From Oceanicaulis sp. (GTDB lineage: Bacteria > Pseudomonadota > Alphaproteobacteria > Caulobacterales > Maricaulaceae), in NCBI GenBank assembly GCA_020832735.1, contig JAFIEB010000014.1, positions 1-36,841 on the forward strand: a stretch of 36,841 nt of DNA, written 5' to 3'. The first letter of the stretch is position 1. The number at the start of each line of letters is the position of its first letter. Below the pieces are notes generated by a model. It did no database searches and was not told the origin of the DNA. It saw nothing but the letters and a program-made list of their open reading frames with translations. Positions 1 through 7,167 of the stretch are shown piece after piece. The position numbers were made by a program, and so were the translations under genes.

Positions 1-939
1 TGTCAGGGCCAGCGCGCCGGCGCCCACGGCCAGCCGGCCGGTCAGGGGATTGGCGCTGGCGGCGGCATTGCGGACGCCCGCCCGCAGGGTCGCGCCCCCG
101 GCGCCGACCCCGGCCGCTTCGGTGGGGGTGGCCCGGCCGCCGAGGATCGAGCCCAGAACCGCCGTGATCAGCACCAGGGGCGGCAGCAGCGCGGCGAGTA
201 TCCGGCCCCAGTCGGCCTTGACCTCGCTTGGCGGCGCGGGCGGCGCGGCGGCGGGCCGGGTGATGGCGACGAACACCTGATAAAGGATATAGGCGCCCAC
301 CAGCATCAGGCCGGGGATCAGCGCGCCGGCGAACAGATCGCCCACAGAAATGATGTCTGGCGAGAAAACGCCCTGGCGGCGCTGCGCGTCGGAATAGGCC
401 GAGGAGAGCTGATCGCCCAGCAGCACCAGCACGATGGAGGGCGGGATGATCTGGCCCAGCGTGCCCGACGCGGCGATCGTGCCCGAGGCGAGGCCCGGGT
501 CGTATCCGCGCTTGAGCATGGTGGGCAGGGACAACAGGCCCATGGTCACCACCGTGGCGCCGACAATGCCGGTGGAGGCGGCCAGCAGCGCGCCGACGAT
601 CACCACCGATATGCCGAGGCCCCCGCGCACGGCGCCGAACAGCGCGCCCATAGCCTCGAGCAATTCCTCGGCGATGCGCGATTTCTCCAGCATCACGCCC
701 ATGAAGACGAACAGCGGCACGGCCACCAGGATCGCCTTGTCCATCTCCATGATGTTGCCGTAGATGCGCTGCGGAAACGCGCGCAGGTGCAGGGGATCAA
801 ACAGGTCCAGCGCCAGCCCGATCAGCGCGAAGAGGATCGCCACGCCCGCCAGGGTGAACGCCACCGGATAGCCGCGCAGCAGCGCCGCGAAGGCGGCGGC
901 GAACATCACAAACGGCAGGAGATCAATCAGCCAGTCCAT
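1..939 (-). CDS. dctM: TRAP transporter large permease DctM (3' part cut by window edge)
   Basis: This is the large, ion-coupled membrane subunit of a tripartite TRAP uptake system. It moves substrate delivered by the periplasmic binding protein across the inner membrane. The visible 313 residues begin MDWLIDLLPF and are very hydrophobic, with many membrane segments. They carry typical DctM stretches: PLFVFMGVMLEKS, a glycine/alanine-rich GALLAASTGIVGATV, SGTIAASGTLGQIIPPS and GRATPTEAAGVGA. The ATG at 939 lies three bases after the end of dctQ. About 100 further residues should lie beyond the left edge. It is the last of three genes in the order dctP-dctQ-dctM, so the operon encodes a complete transporter. 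The family call is secure, while the substrate can only be guessed from dctP. Confidence 0.93.
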   Translation of the reverse strand, partial: MDWLIDLLPFVMFAAAFAALLRGYPVAFTLAGVAILFALIGLALDLFDPLHLRAFPQRIYGNIMEMDKAILVAVPLFVFMGVMLEKSRIAEELLEAMGALFGAVRGGLGISVVIVGALLAASTGIVGATVVTMGLLSLPTMLKRGYDPGLASGTIAASGTLGQIIPPSIVLVLLGDQLSSAYSDAQRRQGVFSPDIISVGDLFAGALIPGLMLVGAYILYQVFVAITRPAAAPPAPPSEVKADWGRILAALLPPLVLITAVLGSILGGRATPTEAAGVGAGGATLRAGVRNAAASANPLTGRLAVGAGALALT

Positions 940-942
940 GGC

Positions 943-1725
943 TCAGAGCTCCTGTTTGGCGTATTCGCCTTGGGCGGGCGGCGCCGGGCGTCCGGCCAGG
1001 GTCAGCGCGGCGCGCGCCGCCATGGATGCGCCCTGAAAGATCATCATCACAGCGAAGACCGGGATCAGGGTCTTGAGCAGGAAGACGAGCGGCAGGCCGT
1101 CGCTCTCGCGCGAGCGCTCCAGAATGCGCCAGGCCGATCCCACATAACCGCTGGAGGTCATCAGGATCAGCCAGCACATCGGTATCAGGGCGAGATAGGT
1201 TCCAGCCAGGTCGGTCCAGGCGCGTCCTCGCTCAGAGAGCTTGCCGTAGAGGATGTCGACCCGCACATGGCCGCCCTGCAATAGCGCGGCCGCGCTGGTC
1301 AGCAGGAATAGCGCCGAGTGCAGATAGATGACGCTTTCCTGCAGGCGCGTGAAGGACAGGCCGAACACATAGCGCTGCACCACGATCACGGCGGTGACCA
1401 CCACCAGCGCCAAGGCCGCCCAGCGGGCCATGTCGGCGATGGCGGTGTTCACCGTATCAATGGCCAGAGCGCCCCGGCGCAGCATCGCCGAGGCCGGCGC
1501 GGGCAGTCCGGCGAAGCGCCCCCAGATGCCGGCGATCAGAGGCAGGGCCAGCAAGGGCGACAGGATCAGTCCGATCCAGCTCAGTCCTGCGCCGGCTTGA
1601 CGCCCGAGGGTTGGAAGATTGGCCTGAAGCCACGCGCCGATGGCGCCGCCTGACGCCGCGTCCGCGCCCAGTCCCGCCAGGGTGGCGCCCAGCAGAATCA
1701 GGAGCAGCGCGTCGCCTGCGCGCAT
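943..1725 (-). CDS. dctQ: TRAP transporter small permease DctQ, with N-terminal extension
   Basis: This is the small membrane subunit that joins the binding protein to DctM. The DctQ-like core runs from about residue 85 to 250: a first helix ending VVQRYVFGLSF, an RLQESVIYLHS stretch, HVRVDILYGKLSERGRAW and two further helices. The protein is 260 residues, against roughly 160-200 for most DctQ proteins. The surplus is an N-terminal part of about 80 residues with two hydrophobic segments (about 5-22 and 48-66). The start at 1725 sits five bases after the dctP stop and has a GGGGG-rich stretch upstream, which favours the long form. An internal ATG at 1485 would give a standard-length protein but has no clear ribosome site. 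Family is certain and the start is less so. Confidence 0.88.
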   Translation of the reverse strand: MRAGDALLLILLGATLAGLGADAASGGAIGAWLQANLPTLGRQAGAGLSWIGLILSPLLALPLIAGIWGRFAGLPAPASAMLRRGALAIDTVNTAIADMARWAALALVVVTAVIVVQRYVFGLSFTRLQESVIYLHSALFLLTSAAALLQGGHVRVDILYGKLSERGRAWTDLAGTYLALIPMCWLILMTSSGYVGSAWRILERSRESDGLPLVFLLKTLIPVFAVMMIFQGASMAARAALTLAGRPAPPAQGEYAKQEL

Positions 1726-1729
1726 GGCG

Positions 1730-2851
1730 TCAGCCCCCCAGGATCATGTCGCGGCGCTGCAGATAGGGGCCCTCGGAGATCGAGCTCCAGGCCCGCATCA
1801 CACGGCGCGCCTCGATATAGCTGTCATAGACGCGCCGGGTGAGGGCGTCATTGCGCGCGCTGTCGGCGACGACCTGTTCGGAGACGCGCCCGATCTCGCT
1901 CCATATCTCGTCGGAGAAGTCGCGCAGCTGCACGCCGTGGCGGGTGCGCAGGGTCTCCAGCGCCAGGCCGTTCTGATAGGTGAACTCGGCCACGCTCTGA
2001 TTGTTGGCCGCGCGGCAGGCGGCGCGCACGATGGCCTTGTGGTCAGACGACAGCGATTCCCAGACGCCCCGGTTGATGCCAACCGCCAGCGCTGCGCCGG
2101 GCTCATGGAAGCCCGGGCCGTAATAGTACGGCGCCTCGCGGTAGAAGCCGAACGCCATGTCGTTCCAGGGTCCGACCCATTCGGTGGCGTCGATCGAGCC
2201 TGATTGCAGCGCCTGATAAATCTCCCCGCCAGACAGCGCCACGGCGGCGCCGCCGAGCTCGCGAATGACGTTCCCGGCGATGCCCGGAATACGCATGCGC
2301 AAGCCGCGGAAGTCAGCAATCGTGTTGATCTCGCGCTTGAACCAGCCGCCCATCTGGTGGCCTGTATTGCCCGCCTGGAAGGCGATCAGGTTGAACTGGC
2401 CGGCCAGTTCGTCCCACAATTCCTGGCCGCCGCCATACTCCACCCAGCCCATGATCTCGGTGGCGGTGAGCCCCATCGGCACCGAGCAGAAGAAATTGTA
2501 TGCCGGCGAGCGGCCCTGCCAGTAATACTCCGCCGCGTGATACATGTCGGCGACGCCGCCGGAGACCGCGTCAAACACCTCGAACGCGCCGACGATCTCG
2601 CCGGCGCCGTGGACGCGGATATCCAGCTCGCCGCTTGACATCTCGCGGATATAGTCCGCGGTGCGTTCAGCGGCCGTTCCCAAGCCTGGAAAACCCGCCG
2701 GCCAGGTCGTCACCATGCGCAGGCGCCGGGTGCGGCGGCGCGCCACGGCCGGCGCGGCCGGTCCGTTCTGGGTCCCGTTGTCCTGCGAGCATGCGCTGGC
2801 GGCGCCTGCAGCCGCGATAGCGGCGCCGGACAGGAATGTGCGACGGTCCAT
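1730..2851 (-). CDS. dctP: TRAP transporter periplasmic binding protein DctP (TakP-like, probably for 2-oxo/organic acids)
   Basis: This is the extracytoplasmic solute receptor of the TRAP system, 373 residues. The N-terminus (RR at 3-4 followed by TFL, then an alanine-rich segment ending in Cys21) looks like a Tat signal and may also be a lipoprotein signal. The body carries the DctP hallmarks: FRGLRMRIPG near 181-190, with the arginine that usually salt-bridges the substrate carboxylate, then GGEIYQALQSGSIDATEW. Glu224-Trp225 match the pair that binds the cation in TakP of Rhodobacter as I recall it. The EYYWQG, MGWVEYGGGQELWDEL and HEPG stretches also resemble the TakP/mannitol-chloroaromatic branch. 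Substrate is therefore inferred to be a 2-oxo acid or similar carboxylate. A GGGGGAGAG ribosome site precedes the ATG. Confidence 0.9.
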   Translation of the reverse strand: MDRRTFLSGAAIAAAGAASACSQDNGTQNGPAAPAVARRRTRRLRMVTTWPAGFPGLGTAAERTADYIREMSSGELDIRVHGAGEIVGAFEVFDAVSGGVADMYHAAEYYWQGRSPAYNFFCSVPMGLTATEIMGWVEYGGGQELWDELAGQFNLIAFQAGNTGHQMGGWFKREINTIADFRGLRMRIPGIAGNVIRELGGAAVALSGGEIYQALQSGSIDATEWVGPWNDMAFGFYREAPYYYGPGFHEPGAALAVGINRGVWESLSSDHKAIVRAACRAANNQSVAEFTYQNGLALETLRTRHGVQLRDFSDEIWSEIGRVSEQVVADSARNDALTRRVYDSYIEARRVMRAWSSISEGPYLQRRDMILGG

Positions 2852-2902
2852 TCTGGTCTCTCCCCCGAAGTCTCAGATCATTGTGTCAACGCCGCGCGGT
2901 GA

Positions 2903-3667
2903 TCAGCCGGCGCGGCTCAAGGGTTCAGGCGCAGCAAGCCTGTCGCCGTCGGCCAGTTCGCGCCAGCCTGACGGCTCAAGCACCTCAAGCGGGTGATAGC
3001 GCGCCTTGTAATCCATCTTGCGGCTGCCCTGCACCCAGTACCCCAGATAGACGTAGGGCAGGCCGTCTTCGCGTGCGCGCGCGACCTGGTCCAGGATGAT
3101 GAAGGCGCCCAGGCTGTCGCGATCACGTTCAGGATCGAAGAAGGAATAGACCAGCGAGAAGCCGTCGCGCAGCCGGTCGATCAGCACGCAGGCGGCCAGC
3201 ACGCCGGCCTCGTCGCGGTACTCGACCATTTCGGTGCGCGCCGCGCCGTCCTCGACCATGGTGGCGAAGTCGAAGAAATCCATGCCCGCCATGTCCCCGT
3301 CGCCATGGCGCACGTCGAGATAGCGGCTCAGCAGGGCGTATTGCTCCGGGGTGGCTTCAGCATGGCGCGGCAGGCGCAGGAGCTGGGCGTTGCGCTTGAT
3401 GATGCGCCGCTGATTGCGGCTGGGCTGGAACCGGGCGGCGGGAATGCGCGCTGATTTGCATGCGGCGCATCGCTCGCAGGCGGGCCGGTACAGGATCGAC
3501 TGGGACCGGCGGAAGCCCGCGTGGGTGAGGGTATCGTTCAGGCCCGGCCCGTCCATCATGTCCACACGGGTGAACACCTTGCGCTCCAGCCGCCCGGGCA
3601 GGTACGGGCACGGCGAGGGCGCCGTGAGGAAGAAAGGCAGCTGACGGGTGGTGAAGTGTCGGGTCAC
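2903..3667 (-). CDS. bpt: Aspartate/glutamate leucyltransferase (Bpt)
   Basis: This enzyme transfers leucine from Leu-tRNA to N-terminal Asp or Glu of proteins, marking them for ClpS/ClpAP degradation (bacterial N-degron pathway, cytoplasm). The sequence has the family's N-terminal APSPCPYLPGR with Cys20 and a CERCAACKSAR cluster (Cys64, Cys67, Cys70). It also has FRRSQSILYRPAC, the C-terminal GNAT-like half with YSFFDPE, and YVYLGYWVQGSRKMDYKARY. I chose GTG at 3667 (254 residues, starting MTRHFTTRQLPFF). An AGGGA ribosome site lies just upstream and this matches usual family starts. A TTG at 3682 would add five residues. It lies 51 bases upstream of dctP on the same strand and may be cotranscribed with the TRAP genes. 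Confidence 0.93.
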   Translation of the reverse strand: MTRHFTTRQLPFFLTAPSPCPYLPGRLERKVFTRVDMMDGPGLNDTLTHAGFRRSQSILYRPACERCAACKSARIPAARFQPSRNQRRIIKRNAQLLRLPRHAEATPEQYALLSRYLDVRHGDGDMAGMDFFDFATMVEDGAARTEMVEYRDEAGVLAACVLIDRLRDGFSLVYSFFDPERDRDSLGAFIILDQVARAREDGLPYVYLGYWVQGSRKMDYKARYHPLEVLEPSGWRELADGDRLAAPEPLSRAG

Positions 3668-3702
3668 GGGCGTCCCTGCCAATGGCGTTTCCGGTCAGTC
3701 CT

Positions 3703-3731
3703 ATCCTAGCGCGCGCCCGTCTGGGCGGAAA
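3703..3731 (-). promoter_or_regulatory. Candidate promoter of bpt
   Basis: Read on the minus strand there is TTTCCG (3731-3726), a 17-base spacer and TAGGAT (3708-3703). Transcription would start near 3696, giving a leader of about 29 bases to the GTG start at 3667. The TAGGAT box matches four of six positions of TATAAT. The call rests on spacing and position only. Confidence 0.4.
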
Positions 3732-3751
3732 CGGCTAGCACTACATTCAGC

Positions 3752-5557
3752 TCACAGCGGCCAGAAGATCGGAATCACGATCACCGCGACCACAGCCAGC
3801 AGCACGTTAAGCGGCAAACCGATTCGCACGAAATCCATGAATTTGTATCCGCCCGCGTTATAGACCAGCGTGTTGGTCTGATAGCCGATCGGGGTGGCGA
3901 AGCTGGCGCTGGCGGCAAACATCACCGCCACTACGAAGGCGCGCGGATCCACGCCCATCTCCGCGCCCAGCCCCATGGCGATGGGCGTGAGCAAAATGGC
4001 GGCCGCATTGTTTGAGATCGTCTCGGTCAGCGCCGAGGTGATCGCATAGATGAGCGCCAGCACGGCTATGGGGCCCAGGCTGGCGGCGCGCTGGGCCAGG
4101 AAACCCACGATCAGCGCCGCCGCGCCGGTCTTTTCCAGCGCCAAGCCTACAGCCAGCATGCCGAAGATCAGCACCAGAATATTCCACTGGATGGAATCAT
4201 AGGCGTCCTTGGGATCAAGGCAGCCTGTTGCGATGACGACGCCCGCCGCGATCAGGGCCAGCGCCACGATGGGCAGCACGTCCAGCGAGGCCAGCGCCAT
4301 CACGGCCAGGATGGCGGCGATGGCGATAGGGGCCTTCTCACGCCGCCAGGGGCGGTCCTGCGGTTCGGCGAGATTGTTGAGAAGCCCGTCGTCAAACATG
4401 GTGCGCAGATCGCCCGGCGCGCCCTCCACCAGCAGGGTGTCGCCCACCTCCAGGCGCAGCGCTTCGCCCTTGCGCGACACGTTCTCGCCGCGCCGGTGCA
4501 CCGCCAGCACATAGACGCCATAAAGCCGCGCCAGGCCGAGCCGGCCGAGCGGGCGCCCGATCAGCCCCGAATTGGGGCCGATCACGCCCTCGCGCATCAC
4601 GGTTTCGCTGGTCTCGATGGGTTCGAACGCGTGACGCCCGCCCGTGACGCCCAGCGCCACGTCGCCCTGCTCGCGCAGGGACAGCATTTCGGACATGCGC
4701 GACTTGACCACGATCCGGTCGCCGCCCTCGATCACCACGTCGGACAGGGCGCGGCGCAGCGAGGTGCGCTTGCGGATCACGTCGACGATGGAGAAGCCCT
4801 GCTTGGCCGTCAGTCCGGCCTCGCGCAACGTCTTGCCCACCAGATCGGAATCCAGCGGCACCGCCAGATGGGCCAGGAAGCGCCGCTCCTTGGGATCGGG
4901 CAGCAGGCCCGCCAGCGTGTCGCGCTCGGGCAGGAGCAGCGGCCCGGCGATGGCCAGATAAACACAACCCACGCCCGCCATGATCAGGCCGGCGGCGGTG
5001 ATTTCGAACATGCCGAAGGCGGCCATGCCGCCGGTCTGGGCGACGCCGTCGACCAGCAGGTTGGTCGAGGTCCCGATCAGGGTGGTGGTGCCGCCGAAAA
5101 TCGCCGCGAATGACACCGGGATCAAAAAGCGCGACGGGGCGACGCCCAGCGACCGCGCGAGACCGATGGCCACCGGGATGACCACCACCACGATGGGCGT
5201 GTTGTTGATGAAGGCGCTCATCAGGATCACCCCGGCCATCAGGGCGATCAACGCCATGGCGGGATGGGAGCCCTTGGAAATGCGGAACACCAGCTTGGCT
5301 GCGGCGTCGATGACCCCGGTTCGCTCCAGCGCCGCCGACAGCACGAACAGTGCGGCCACGGTGATCGGCGCGGCGTTGGAGAATACCGACAGGGTTTCTC
5401 CGGCCGTCAGAATGCCGGTGATGAGCAGCAGGCCCATCGCCAGCAGGGCGATGATGTCAGGGGGCAGAATCTCGCGCGCGAAACCGAAGAACACCGCGCC
5501 GACCAGCGCCAGCACGAACACGATCTGCAGGGTTTCGATGGTGAACCAGTCAGGCAT
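3752..5557 (-). CDS. SLC13/DASS-type carrier with two RCK_C (TrkA-C) domains
   Basis: This is an inner-membrane secondary carrier of 601 residues. Two halves of membrane helices (about 1-215 and 405-600) flank a soluble insert. The halves carry the repeated asparagine motifs of the divalent anion:sodium symporter family: FINNTPIVVVV (about 117-127) with TLIGTSTN (159-166), and ETISNNAAAILLTP in the second half. The insert holds two RCK_C domains (about 225-298 and 320-392), each ending in a GGDRIVV or VGDTLLVEG strand. RCK_C inserts are common in SLC13-like proteins annotated as sulfate or other anion permeases and usually bind a regulatory ligand. Substrate cannot be read from sequence; sulfate, dicarboxylate or another anion are all possible. 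GGGGACAGG precedes the ATG. It stands alone between trpE and bpt. Confidence 0.88.
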   Translation of the reverse strand: MPDWFTIETLQIVFVLALVGAVFFGFAREILPPDIIALLAMGLLLITGILTAGETLSVFSNAAPITVAALFVLSAALERTGVIDAAAKLVFRISKGSHPAMALIALMAGVILMSAFINNTPIVVVVIPVAIGLARSLGVAPSRFLIPVSFAAIFGGTTTLIGTSTNLLVDGVAQTGGMAAFGMFEITAAGLIMAGVGCVYLAIAGPLLLPERDTLAGLLPDPKERRFLAHLAVPLDSDLVGKTLREAGLTAKQGFSIVDVIRKRTSLRRALSDVVIEGGDRIVVKSRMSEMLSLREQGDVALGVTGGRHAFEPIETSETVMREGVIGPNSGLIGRPLGRLGLARLYGVYVLAVHRRGENVSRKGEALRLEVGDTLLVEGAPGDLRTMFDDGLLNNLAEPQDRPWRREKAPIAIAAILAVMALASLDVLPIVALALIAAGVVIATGCLDPKDAYDSIQWNILVLIFGMLAVGLALEKTGAAALIVGFLAQRAASLGPIAVLALIYAITSALTETISNNAAAILLTPIAMGLGAEMGVDPRAFVVAVMFAASASFATPIGYQTNTLVYNAGGYKFMDFVRIGLPLNVLLAVVAVIVIPIFWPL

Positions 5558-5617
5558 GCCTGTCCCCGCGCCGGTACGGTTGCCGGATATCAGAAGCTAA
5601 ACGAGCCAGGCGCCTGA

Positions 5618-5636
5618 GCGCGAGAGATTTTCGCGC
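5618..5636 (-). terminator. Possible hairpin after trpE
   Basis: A perfect six-base stem GCGCGA / TCGCGC encloses a seven-base loop, about 13 bases past the trpE stop. It has no T-run on the transcribed side, so it is a weak candidate for an intrinsic terminator. It could instead be a simple stem that slows exonucleases. Confidence 0.3.
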
Positions 5637-5648
5637 CGCCTCTGCCCA

Positions 5649-7157
5649 TCACACAAAGCGCCAGGCCTCTGCGGCCGCGCGGAACAGGGCGCGGGCCTTG
5701 TTGACGGTCTCCTGACGTTCAGATTCCGGAACGGAATCAAGCACGACGCCGGCGCCCGCCTGAACATGCATCCGCCCGTCCTTGATCACGGCTGTGCGCA
5801 GGGCGATGCATACGTCCATGTCGCCCTGGGCGCCGAAATAGCCCACAGCGCCGGCATAGACGCCGCGCCGGTGGGGTTCGAGCTCGTCGATGATCTCCAT
5901 GGCGCGCACCTTGGGCGCGCCGGATACGGTCCCGGCGGGAAACCCGGCCATCAGGGCCGACACTGCGTCCTCACCCTCGGCCAGATCGCCCTCCACGTTG
6001 GAGACCAGGTGCATGACATGGCTGTAGCGCTCGACATTCTCGCGCTCGGTGACGCGCACGCTGCCCGGCCTGGCGACCCGTCCCACATCATTGCGCCCCA
6101 GATCGAGCAGCATGAGATGTTCGGAGCGTTCCTTGGGATCGGCTTTGAGATCGGCTTCGAATGCGGCGTCGGCTTCGGGCGTGGCGCCGCGCGGCCGGGT
6201 CCCGGCGATGGGCCGCACCGTGACTGTGCCGCCGCGCAGCCGCACCAGGATCTCCGGGCTGGATCCGGCGATGGCGAAACCGGGCAGGTTGAAGAAGAAC
6301 AAAAAGGGCGAGGGGTTGGTGCGCCTCAGCGAGCGGTACAGCGCGAAGGGCGGCGCGGTGAACGGCGCGGAGAAGCGCTGGCTGGCCACGACCTGGAACA
6401 CGTCCCCGGCGCGGATATAGCCGCGCGCGCGCTCCACCTTGGCGCGGAATGCGTCCTCGCTCATGTTCGCCGCCGGTTCGGCGGCTGCAGCGGGCGGTGC
6501 GCCTGAGGGCAGGGGGGCGGGGGAATCCAGACGATTAAACACCGCCTCGATGCGCCGGCTGGCGGCGTCGATCTGAAGGGCCGGGTCTGCGCCGGGCGCC
6601 GGGCGGACCGGCGCTGCGGCGAGGATTTCCTGACGCAGGGCGTCGAAAATCACCATCACGCGCGGGCGCACCAGATAGCCGTCAGGCGTGCCCAGCGGAT
6701 CGGCGGCGGCGTTCGAAGGCAGCGCCTCGGCCAGCCGCGCCATGTCATAACCCAGATAGCCGAACAGGCCCGCCGCCAGCGGCGCGACGCCCGACGGCAG
6801 GTCCATGGCGCTGTCGGCGATCAGGCGCCTCAGCGAGTCCAGCGGCGGCTCTTTGCAAGGCTCGAAGCGTCCTGGCGCTACGCCCGAAGCGGGCGCGCGC
6901 GCGATCTCGGACTGCTCGCCCTGACAGCGCCAGATCAGATCGGGATCAAGCCCGATGGCCGAATAGCGGCCGCGGTAGGCGCCGCCTTCCACGCTTTCCA
7001 GCAGGAAGGTGTTCACATGCGATGCGGCCAGTTTGAGATAGGCCGAGACCGGGGTTTCGAGATCATCCACGCGGCGCGCGGTCAGCAGCACCGGGCGGCC
7101 AGCCTCGAGTTCGGCGCGCGCAGCGGCCAGGTCAGGCGCAAAATCTGGATGGGGCAT
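5649..7157 (-). CDS. trpE: Anthranilate synthase component I (TrpE)
   Basis: TrpE converts chorismate to anthranilate, the first step of tryptophan synthesis, using ammonia supplied by TrpG. The 502 residues carry an N-terminal regulatory domain with LLES (52-55), the motif whose serine takes part in tryptophan feedback binding in the family. The chorismate-binding domain shows PIAGTRPRG, LMLLDLGRNDVGRVA, AGTVSGAPKVRAMEII and YAGAVGYFG. These point to a catalytically intact, feedback-regulated enzyme rather than PabB. It starts ten bases after the ppiD stop, so the two are probably cotranscribed. No trpG, trpD or trpC follows: downstream are a short gap and the SLC13 carrier, so its partner must lie elsewhere. 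No leader peptide or attenuator is visible. Confidence 0.96.
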   Translation of the reverse strand: MPHPDFAPDLAAARAELEAGRPVLLTARRVDDLETPVSAYLKLAASHVNTFLLESVEGGAYRGRYSAIGLDPDLIWRCQGEQSEIARAPASGVAPGRFEPCKEPPLDSLRRLIADSAMDLPSGVAPLAAGLFGYLGYDMARLAEALPSNAAADPLGTPDGYLVRPRVMVIFDALRQEILAAAPVRPAPGADPALQIDAASRRIEAVFNRLDSPAPLPSGAPPAAAAEPAANMSEDAFRAKVERARGYIRAGDVFQVVASQRFSAPFTAPPFALYRSLRRTNPSPFLFFFNLPGFAIAGSSPEILVRLRGGTVTVRPIAGTRPRGATPEADAAFEADLKADPKERSEHLMLLDLGRNDVGRVARPGSVRVTERENVERYSHVMHLVSNVEGDLAEGEDAVSALMAGFPAGTVSGAPKVRAMEIIDELEPHRRGVYAGAVGYFGAQGDMDVCIALRTAVIKDGRMHVQAGAGVVLDSVPESERQETVNKARALFRAAAEAWRFV

Positions 7158-7167
7158 GGATGCGCCG

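Noticed and set aside
2852-2902. Perfect TTGACA upstream of dctP as a promoter
   Set aside because: The bases 17 downstream are the GGGGGAGAG ribosome site, so there is no -10 box and too little room before the ATG.
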